This document shows, piece after piece, positions 55,470-64,000 of a DNA stretch of 64,000 bases. Below the pieces are notes generated by a model. It was not told where the DNA came from, made no database searches, and was given only the letters and a program-made list of their open reading frames with translations. Each line of letters opens with the position of its first letter. Position 1 is the stretch's first letter. Position numbers and translations under genes: made by a program. The DNA is from Clitopilus passeckerianus (lineage: Eukaryota; Basidiomycota; Agaricomycetes; Agaricales; Entolomataceae). The stretch is taken from positions 248,001 through 312,000 of the forward strand of contig CALYLX010000158.1 of NCBI GenBank assembly GCA_944990035.1, read 5' to 3'.

Positions 55470-57772
55470 ATGGTGGGTATTATGAACAGCCCTCGTCCAT
55501 TTGCTCTCTGATCTCGTCTTCAGCTCGTAAGTGAATTATACAGCCTCATCCATAAGTTCCCTGACCTCGACTTCAGGCAGTAAGTGAATTATCCACTCTC
55601 GTCCATTTGCTCGCTGATCTGGTCTTCAGCGGGTGAGTGAATCATTCAGTGTCGTCCATTAGTTCCCTGACCGGTACCTCGTCTTCAGGCGGTAAGTGAA
55701 TCATCCAGTCTCGTCCATTTGCTCGCTGATCCGGTCTTCAGCGGGTAAGTGAACCGTCCAGCCTCATCCATTCGTTTCCTGACCTCGTCTTCAGGCAGTA
55801 AGTCAATCGTCCAGTCTCGTTCATTCGCTCGCTGATCTCGTCTTCAGGCAGTGAGTGAATCATCCAGTCTCATCCTTTCGCTCGCTGATCTTGTCTTCAG
55901 GAGGTAAGTACATCATCCAGCGTCGTCCATTTCCTCACTGATCTCGTCTTCAGAAAGTAAGTGAATCATCCAGGCTCGTCCACTCGCTCGTTCGCTGATC
56001 TTGTCTTCAGAAAGTAAGTCATATTACAGAATCCTTTAATCCATGTTGATGGCCTTTCTTTGTGCTGTAGCGGGTAGGCACTTTGATTATCCACTTGGCA
56101 TGCTCATTCCCACACTTCTGCTTACCAGGCCTCCTACTCAGAAAGTACGTTTTTATCCTTTGGAACAGAAATGAACTACCATTGAACGTCCTTGACCGAA
56201 GTTATCCGCAATGTCATCGACGAGTACATTCAAAACCAACTTCCGATATATCTCCTTCAGCTGGATGGTATGAAACTGGTCCGGAGGGGCGCTGTCAAAG
56301 GCTACGTTCAAGAAGCCATTGCCGAGCTTTTACCTTCTAATAGCATCTCATGGGGGCGTCTAGCCGAGAAAGATATCAGGGCTAGTGCGGTCGAATGGAT
56401 CACGAAGGAGACGGGATATGCAATTTTTTCTCATCGGTGGCTTGACACGGGCGAATTGACCTTTCAGGACATGTTGAAGCTCGGAGAGATTTCCGTTGAA
56501 GGATTGCAGCAGCTTGCGGAAGATTGGACCACAGAACGAACCGGTCGGGAGATCCTGGACTTCTTAGTTGATTCCACGTTTACAGCCAAGAAGGAGGAAG
56601 AGAAATCGGGGTTGCTGAGGGCGCTGACGACGTTCTGTGATGGGTTATCCTACAACCAACAAGCGCGTTGCCAGGGCCTTATCAAGCTCCTCAAATTCTG
56701 CAACATGGCATCGCAGTATGGCTGCAAATTTGCCTGGTTCGATACTGGCTGCATCGATAAGAGTAGCAGTGCCGAGCTCGAAGAGTCCATCCGATCAATG
56801 TTTAAGTGGTACTGTGAAGCTAAGATTTGCATAGTTCACCTCGCCGAGACCACCACGTGTTTTGATTCCGCTCGAACCGTCGTTTGGGAGAGCTTCGAAC
56901 GAGATCCATGGTTCACGAGGGGTTGGACGCTGCAGGAGCTCTTGGCTCCTAAAAGAATCATCTTCTTTGGGAATGGCTGGGGTCGTCTCACCAGCAACAC
57001 GGAGGGGAACGACAAGGTCTCTGATGACGTCTTGGGTATCCCTCTCTGGGAGACAATCTCCCTCGTTACAGGGATCGACACCGATCAGCTCCTCAACTTT
57101 ACTGCTGGCATCGATCACGCCAGAGACGCCCTCACATGGGTATCGAAAAGGCAAACCACCAGAATCGAGGACATGGCATATTGCCTTATCGGTTTGTTAC
57201 AGATCCCCATGTCTATCGCATACGGCGAAGGGACTATGGCATTCCATCGGCTCCAGGCGGAGATCTTGCAGCGTAGTGGAGACACGGGCTTATTCGCATG
57301 GACAGGACACCCTTCCCCCTTCAATAGTATGCTTGCAGCCAATCCAGGTTGCTTTTCCCCTCTTCCGCTCCAGCCAGTAACGACCGAGCCAGAGAGAGAC
57401 CCAGAATTCACCTGGGACAAAGCACCCTCTCGCGATCGGGCTGCTACTATGCTTACGAATGAGGGGTTGCAGATTCCCTTGGCGGTTTACAGCGCGACGA
57501 TTATGAGTCAGAGCGAGGTCGACTTCGAATTAGGGACGGTGGAATCTCGGTTGGGGCTGTTGGACCAGGAAATTATCGTTGTGACCAAGAATTTGGATGG
57601 TTATCATCATCTAGGGGTAGCCGTTCTCCCCAGGTTGGCTGACGACTCACGTACTTTGGCTATCTTGCTCGGTATCCGCGGAAATCGGTGCACAAGGGTC
57701 CCGACTCAAGAGCACATCGTGCTATCTCCTATTCCGACCAAGAAGCAGCCCGTTACTTGGTTCATCGAGTGA
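55470..57772 (+). CDS. HET-domain protein 5, about 14 exons with short one-codon exon array
   Basis: ATG-only exon 55470-55472, then 11 three-nucleotide exons (CTC 55524 first; AAA 56011 and CGG 56071 last) spelling LARARAAEKKR, the 16-nt exon 56129-56144 (ASYSE plus one base) and the terminal exon 56202-57772. Predicted 540 residues. HET motifs: YAIFSHRW (90-97), FAWFDTGCIDKS, DPWFTRGWTLQELLAPKR. It is five residues shorter than the others before the first motif, and carries an insertion CFDSARTVVWESFE before DPWF. It has CEAK for the RDAK seen in the paralogues. No stop occurs in the array, and the frame is restored exactly by the 16-nt exon. Confidence 0.88.
55473..56128 (+). repeat. HET5 tandem intron/one-codon exon array (shortest)
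   Basis: Ten regular introns of about 50 nt from ATG to AAA (56011), then two longer non-repeated introns (56014-56070 and 56074-56128). Exons in order: ctc, gca, cgg, gcg, cgg, gca, gca, gag, aaa, aaa, cgg. Confidence 0.9.
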
Positions 57773-58430
57773 ATTTTGTGTCGCGCTCTGACACGTTCCC
57801 CAGGTGAGCTACATAACTCCTTTGAAGAATGATGAGGCTGACGAGTTCATCCCTTCTTTTGTGTCAAGAAGGTCCTCCGAGTCAAGTTACGCGCTCAGTT
57901 TTACGCTTCTATTTCTTTCTATTTACACCATGGCCACTCTATGTACTCACTTTACATATGGTTCTTCTTATACGATAACTGCTTCTTTCTCTATGACATA
58001 TGCGTACGCTACATGCCTCCCTTTTATTATCATGCTTCCTGGTTCCCTTACTACGTATGATTTCTTCGCTATGCTTACATTTACGCCAAGCTCCTTTGCC
58101 TGGTCGTCGAAACGGACAATTTTACGGTACCCCCTGTTCGTACATATCGCGTCTAGAGCCTGCATCTCCTTCATTGGCGCTCATTCCGTACTTACTTATC
58201 CGGGCAAGTCTCAATCTCGTCTCGTCATTGCACCCAATGTATACAAAGCGGTCCTATCTCGAATGCGAACGGACTAATCGGAGAGACTGCTCCAAAGTAA
58301 CGAGAGGTTGCGTAATTCCCGACCATAATTTCCTATGAAAGAAACCGCCGGATTTCAGCGACCATGACCAAACTATTTTCTCCTTAACTATCAACGTTAT
58401 CATAAATTGGCCGAAAAGAGAAGAGAAAGA
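57773..58430 (+). other. HET5 3' flank, shared by the HET paralogues
   Basis: Landmarks: ccaggtgagctacataactc near 57801, accatggccactctatgta near 57926, tatgacatatgcgtacg near 57992, cattgcacccaatgtatac near 58225. Confidence 0.6.
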
Positions 58431-61400
58431 TCAAAGATGACCGCGACGAAAGGACGAGCATGTAAAGTAGAAAGTGGACGAATAACGCAGTAAAGAACAA
58501 AAGTCCGGGGGTAAAAACGATGAATGTAAGCCATGACAGACTGGCGCACGACGACAAATATAAGCGTCATGGGTATACTGTAATGGGGTCGGCGCTGGCG
58601 TGTTAAACACAGTGTTGCAGACAGCCGACCAAAGCTGAACGAAAAAGGGCCCGGGAGAGGGCCGTAGATGAAAGCAGCACGGTGGAGGAGGATGAAGGCT
58701 TTTCGTGGTGATGATGGGCCAATGCAAGGACCAGCTTCTGAAGGATATGTTCCTTCCACCTCCGATTCCTTCACCAGGCCTTCATCACCTGCTTCGCCCT
58801 CGCTGACTTCTATAGGTGTCCGTACCTGGCCGGGCGCACACTGTCCTCGTCCCGTCGGGTGAAAACAGTAAGCTTGGGACTGGGCCTGATCACGCTTGCG
58901 GAGAGAGCGGAAGAACGACTCTGAGTCTCAAGGCTGAAGCTTGAAGGGGTGGGATGGGATGGGATGGGATGGGATGGGGGAGCGAGGTGGCTGGCAATCG
59001 CAAGAATCATCTTCATCGTCATCCGCCAACTCGTGTACTGCAACAGCCTATTTCTTTGACTGCTTCCCGGATACACTTCCTTCCTCTTGCTCTGCTGCGT
59101 CTGCCCCTGCCTCGTCACTCCCACCCCCATCCGCTCCTCTGGTGACGTGGTGGTTCAGCTCCTTTGTCTGCAGCGAAAGTGCGCAGGCTCATCCCCTTCG
59201 CATCGGGAGGCCTCTGCTGACCTCCAAATCCAATACCTCCAGCAGCCGTCCTGTTCTGGATTATGAGGGTTGCTGCCGACTTTGCTGGGGTGTAAGGACG
59301 ACATGTCCTCGGAGCGCCAAGAGTCTCCCTCTGCGGGTACTCGAAGGCCCTATAGCTAGGATGCCGCGTTGACGACGGTAGGCGAGGAGTATACACCACT
59401 GAGGGAAGATTTTGGACGAGCGCATGGCAAGGTCCAAGAAGCTTGAATCGCTGCTGCCAGTGTTCTTGTGGTCGTCTTGGATAGCTGTGCCAGCGTAACC
59501 CCGAGTTTTCAGAGGAAGAGGCAAGATGCTTCGTATCGCTGTGTTAGGGTTTGCGAGAGTTTGAAGGCAGACCTAGAGGGCGAGAATGCTTCCTCCAGCA
59601 TGAACAGCTTCGGGAGTGGCAAAGGTATCTTCTGCTGGTGGTAAGGATGCCAGTCAACTGGCTTCGTTGTTGGGCGGCGTTGTAGAGGTTTGGTGGTAAG
59701 GTTCGGAAGGGTGATGGATAGGGTCGGGGGAGGCTGGAAAGGGGGTCGTTTTCTTCATCAAAGGTGCAACAGCCTTCCCGTTCGAATTCGCCCTAATATC
59801 GTCTCGAGAGTCTATTCCATTCTCCCGTGCGTCTGCCTGATTCACAATCATCGGTTCTTCTGGTAATGTTGTCGTTATATTTGCCTTAGTCTTTGGAGGT
59901 ACGGAAGGACATGTAGTTCCTGGTCCTCCTCGTCGTAGTCGTAGGCCCGACAGCGAGAGTGTGGGTCGATGGTGGAAGGTGAGGAAGGTATATCCTTGGC
60001 GGTGAGAGAAGGTTTGGGTAACTGCGTAGGAAGGCCCAAAGCGCTTGTCGTGCTTGAGCTTGAGGGTCTACAGACGTCGTCTGGGGTAGTCCAACAGCGG
60101 TAGTTTTGGTCTTGGGGTTAGGAGACGAGGTGCGTTGTGTTCCTCGGGTTGGCGTAGAAGGTAGAGGTGGACGTCGAGGATCCATAATCCTTCCTAAATA
60201 CGACCTGTGCCGGTTTCGTTAATACACGCAGCAAAGAACACCAAAACACACGATACATACCTCTAATGTCGAAATGTGGTTATTCTCACTCTGGAAGAGC
60301 CGCTCGTTTGACTAGAAACGATGTCTTCATAGGCGTCTGCAAGACGATTGTAAGAATCTTGATTTATTCGCAGCGACCAGACAGAACTCACCGACGGTGG
60401 TACGAAACCGGTCTGATATGACAGACGAGTACCAGCTAGCAGATGGACCAGTCGACCAACTGCCTTACAGAGCGCTGTTGCCGGAAGTCGGTGTTGGGGT
60501 TTTACATGAGGTCGGTGACAGATGTGAGCGGGGGAGGTCGAACTTGGGGAACCATTTTCCTCATCCAAGGTGCAATTTGAACAGCCTTCCCATTCGATTG
60601 CTCCCTAGATCTCATCTCCACCGCTTCCTGTCGCGACAATCCATTATACAACCTCGTCCCCTGAAGCCACCGGTCCCTCTGGTAATGTTGCCCTTTGAAT
60701 TCGTCTCGGTCTCTGGAGGTACGGGAGGCCATGGATTGTTGGTCCTTCTAGCCGTAGACTTACAACGGAGGCGAGAGGTCGATGGGGGTAAGGGAGGAGG
60801 ATAGATCATTTGGGGTCACAGTGTTGGGAGGTTTAGAGATTTGCGAAGGAAGGTCCAAGAAGCGAGCCTGTACAGCTGTATCACTCTAGGGCTGCCGCCG
60901 TTTGTGATGGATGTGATATGACGGGGTAGTCTGTGTTTTGGAGTAGGCGGGGTTGAGTTTGGGGCACCATGTAGACAGCGAGAGCGCTTCCCACAATATG
61001 AGCGACACGTTCCCCTGGTGGCGGATGTAGCAGTCAACCAGCCTCTGTACGGCGCTCGGGGGCCGTGACTAGAGCTTGATGTTGGTGCTGTGGATGAAGA
61101 CAGTGATGGATGATGGATGAGGGCGGGGGGAGGTCGAAGTTGGAGGATTGTCTTCTCCATCTAAAGGTACGACAGCGTTCCTGTTCGATTTCTTCCTAGA
61201 TGTGGACCCTGTTTCGAGCTTGCCTCTACCTCTCTGACACATTGATGACAGGAAAGGAGGATTCGCCGTGGACGGTGTAGCAGGTTTTGGACGACCGTGT
61301 ATGAAACTCTGCAGAGGTATGTCGTCGCGGTCTGGGGAGGAAGAGAGGGGTGGCTTTGGGTTCCTTGGGTTGAAGTAGAAGGTAGCCTGTGGGCCGCGAG

Positions 61401-61560
61401 GTTGCAAAATGCTTCCTGAAGTCGACCTGTACCAAGTTCATAATCATTAACTCGACTCGACCATCAAAGAATAGCGGGAGACATGATGATTACCTTTAAC
61501 CCAGAGATGCGGTTGAGGGTGTCGCAGGAGTGTACAAGCAGATGTCAGAATCCTGAAGAG
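58431..61560 (-). pseudogene. SVPPK/FLR module family, several minus-strand copies
   Basis: 58780-60300 parallels 45730-47900. On the minus strand: QARQALWAFLRSYPNLLSPP near 60000-60060; CPSVPPKTKANITTTLPEE near 59850-59910; SNGKAVAPLMKK near 59760; exon end SENNHISTLE before a GTATGT donor near 60262. Further copies lie at 60480-60860 and 60900-61500. Minus open frames reach 143 codons at most, and blocks fall in different frames, so no intact gene is proposed. Confidence 0.45.
58946..58980 (+). repeat. GGGAT microsatellite
   Basis: Five tandem GGGAT (58951-58975) flanked by GGGGT and GGGGG. The G-runs could form a quadruplex. The paired block near 45900 has only gggttgggatggggg, so the repeat expanded after duplication. 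Confidence 0.8.
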
Positions 61561-62100
61561 CAAGCATGAGAATCCGTCCAGAGATAGGCTGGGAGGAAGC
61601 TCACCTTCGGCAATTACTCATTGACCGAAGATCCTCCCCGTTCTACCCAGAGATGACGACAACGTTCCCTAAGCAGGTTCGTCTATTAAAAGCTGAACCA
61701 GGGCAACGATTAGCAGACGCTATTGTATCCCAAGCATCGCACGCGGAGTTGTCCAGCTTGTTGACTTCAAGGCAGCATCAGGATCGCCAATGGACCAGCA
61801 TATGGTTGAGTTGAAGTACGTCATTGTGTTAGTCGAAGTGGGAGAGGAAAAGCCTGTGACGCGTGACATCATCCTGGCAGAAGTGGGCGACCATCATCAT
61901 CGCTATTTTCAAAATTCGAGTCAAAATCACCTCTTGCTTGCCGCCTTCTTGACTAAATGGCACCTCTGCACATCTGGAGTCGCTGGCGGCAAGATCGTGA
62001 TGTCACATAACCGGAAAACCCATCTTCTCGCCTTCAAGAGCTTCAACATTTCAAATCACAACCCCAAGGAAACCGTGTAGATCGATATCCTAACTCTCCT
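61561..62100 (+). pseudogene. Plus-strand block paired with 45480-45800
   Basis: Shares gttgagttgaagtacgtcat (61803 against 45567), cctgtgacgcgtgacatcat, and cgctattttcaaaattcgag / cactattttcaaaattcgac with the block at 45480-45730. Open frame 61790-62080 (96 codons) has no recognised domain. Confidence 0.4.
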
Positions 62101-64000
62101 CGTTGAGAGGGTTTTTGGGTGAGTTAGCGTCATCTGTAGCATGGCCATATTGCTAACCGTTCCCCGTCAAGTAGGTCTACATCAACAAGCTCCAATTCGA
62201 CCACACTCAAGCTCCTCTATCTCGACACGGCCGATGATTCTGGATTCTGACATCTTCTTATAGACGAAACTGTTACAACACGAATCCAACGCACGCCAAG
62301 CACCTCGTCCCTGCTGCATAAACCGGCACCACCTCGTCAGACCCCAGATGGCGACCGGAGCCTCGAGTTTAAGCACGACAAGCTCATCGGCCTGCTTGCC
62401 TACTTGGCCGTCCAAAACCTCCTACACCTTTAACGACGTACTCTCGTCACCTACCGCCATGGACCCGTCTCCCCCGTCGTCAGCCTTATAACTATGGTGG
62501 ACGAGGATGTAGGGGCAGAAGAAGCGCAAGAAGCTGTGGAGAGGACGTACAGGCTGCCGCACCTTGGATGAAGACCATTCCCCGACCTTGACCTCCCTCT
62601 TTCTCATCCCTCACCGTCCTCGTTCAAACCTCAGCACCAAGCCTCTGGCGAGAGCGCAGGCAGGTTGACTGGTACTCCCGTTCCACCAGCGGAAGACGCG
62701 TAATTCGCTCGCCATCAAGGCCTACCTTCCCCGTTTTGCAAGCTCAACCGCAGTTGACATCAAGCACCTTGGCTGCTCCTCCTACAGGCCAGACTACCCT
62801 TCCAGGTCTACCCAAAGCGAGGACAGACCCAGTCGTGATGCAAGCCTCCAGGACCTTCCTACGTCAATCTCCAAATCTCTCAACACCCAAATGGTGTGTC
62901 CTCCTCCCCAGTTACCAGGCTTATGACCGCTCACCGATGATACTCCCCCGTCACCCCTAGATGAAACACCATTGTCACCTCCAGGTCATGCAGCTGCTGC
63001 GCATGAGAACTTCCGGAAATGTCGCTTTTGGCCCCATGGCGGAGATTTGAGAGGCGATGACGACAGTGTTCTTCCCATGCTTATGGAAGATGAAGCTTTG
63101 AAGCACCGGAAACAGCAACATCTCGGGAGGAACTGATGGTGGTAAAGAATGTCGAAGAAGAAACCTGCGGCGGCGGTAGCAGCCCCCAGGGTCTAGGAGT
63201 GCGCTGCTGCTGGAGATGTCGATATGGAAATCAGAATGACGACAAGGGGCAGATGCGGCGGGATGGAGAAGAAACGGTCCTCGGGATGCAGTTGAGGGGG
63301 AAGGTGGCCGAAGTGCAGCAGCAAACGGATGATGGTGAAAACGATAGCCACGACTCCCCTCCTTCATTCCTCGCTCTCCTCATACTTCATCTCGGTCCTT
63401 TGGACAACCTCCTTGTTGCCTTCAACGCCAACCACCGATCCCATCTCTGCTTGCGCTGCTTCTCCCTGTGTAACGCTGGTCGTGCTGGGGAAAAGCGTTC
63501 TCGCCCACCCAGACCCACCTTCCTGGTCTCGCAAACCCTAACCCTAACCCCAGGCATACCAGACACCTCGCCACTTTCCCCTACAACCCAAATCGTACGG
63601 TTAGAGCTACGCAGATGGCGACAACGACAGACTCGGAGCACAACGAGGAATTCGCGCCTTCCTTCGTCGACCTCCAAATCTCCCAATTCCCCGACATGGT
63701 ATCTCCTCCACACCTACCGCCATAAACCCGCTCCTCTCAACTATCAGGCGTACGGCCACCAACCCACCAACCAGGATGGTCAAGCAATGACCAACAAACA
63801 GACGGATGAGGACGGTATTTCGTAACGTCTACATCCCACTCCCTATCCCAGTCCTTCGGAACCCCTCCTCATCGCCTCCGACCTCAAGCATATATCCCTG
63901 CTTGCAGTATTTCTTTCTATGCAACGCCGGGCATGCTGGAGGGAACATTCCAGGCCGTCCAGGTCCACCTTCATGGTCTCGTAAACCCTAACCCCAAGGG
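62101..64000. other. Coding-like repeats near the right edge
   Basis: Contains a plus-strand FLR-type copy at 62590-62960 (VMQASRTFLRQSPNLSTPK), a minus-strand frame at 62975-63367 with SLPPSVPPEMLLFPV (another SVPPK-type block), and a two-copy repeat at about 63445-63560 and 63895-64000. In that repeat the plus strand reads SLCNAGRAG and FLCNAGHAG followed by a Pro-rich stretch. The 229-codon open frame 63136-63825 overlaps these and is probably chance. No intact gene is supported. Confidence 0.35.
63530..63556 (+). repeat. Short telomere-like CCCTAA run
   Basis: aaaccctaaccctaacccc, two full CCCTAA units plus partials, with a one-unit version (aaaccctaacccca) near 63980. Each follows the same ctggtctcg/catggtctcg phrase, so it belongs to the two-copy repeat rather than to a chromosome end. 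Confidence 0.6.

Noticed and set aside
63136..63825. 229-codon open frame as a real gene
   Set aside because: Arginine/serine-rich composition with no domain; it overlaps module repeats on both strands and crosses the telomere-like run.
63530..64000. Chromosome end
   Set aside because: Only two CCCTAA units, in the orientation of a left rather than a right telomere, and contained in a two-copy repeat.

Overview
The window looks like nuclear DNA of an agaricomycete (mushroom-forming basidiomycete). Genes carry many 50-60 nt GT-AG introns with CTGAY/CTAAY branch sites. The protein families also fit: HET-domain proteins of the basidiomycete type, F-box/LRR proteins that start MHPCL and contain LTENDW, an I66-like beta-trefoil protease inhibitor, and a BAR/Ivy1-like protein. 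No genus can be named from sequence alone.

Layout. 1-3627: a BAR/Ivy1-like gene on the minus strand running off the left edge. 4565-6234 and 8902-10538: two paralogous F-box/LRR genes on the plus strand, with a four-exon protease-inhibitor gene (minus) between them. 11050-11678: a small three-exon gene of unknown function. 11.7-15.1 kb: decayed coding sequence. 15.5-58.3 kb: five paralogous HET-domain genes, all on the plus strand (15572-22556, 30963-36502, 41191-43913, 48497-52203, 55470-57772), here called HET1 to HET5. A third F-box/LRR gene (52681-54338) sits between HET4 and HET5. The gaps between HET genes, and 58.4-64 kb, are filled with many diverged copies of a coding-like module, mostly on the minus strand, which appears to be a dead or dying gene family.

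The remarkable part is the 5' half of each HET gene. The start codon stands alone before a GTGAGT-type donor. Then follows an array of about 50-nt spliceosomal introns separated by exons of exactly 3 nt: one codon, one intron, one codon, one intron. I count 95, 71, 19, 30 and 11 such one-codon exons in HET1 to HET5 (226 in total). None is a stop codon. All are phase 0. Each array ends in an Arg codon and joins an invariant 16-nt exon that restores the frame into the large HET exon. HET1 and HET4 also share a non-repeated start (M, then ADTEQxTSH, RxE, F, x, W, x, R) whose residues are conserved across single-codon exons while the introns between them are not. The peptides spelled by the arrays are rich in Lys/Glu/Arg/Leu and look helical. 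Each 53-bp unit gained or lost changes the protein N-terminus by one residue, and skipping any microexon keeps the frame. The locus may therefore be a built-in generator of N-terminal diversity for a self/non-self recognition (HET) family. The intron-exon structure is read from sequence; expression, splicing and function are inference.
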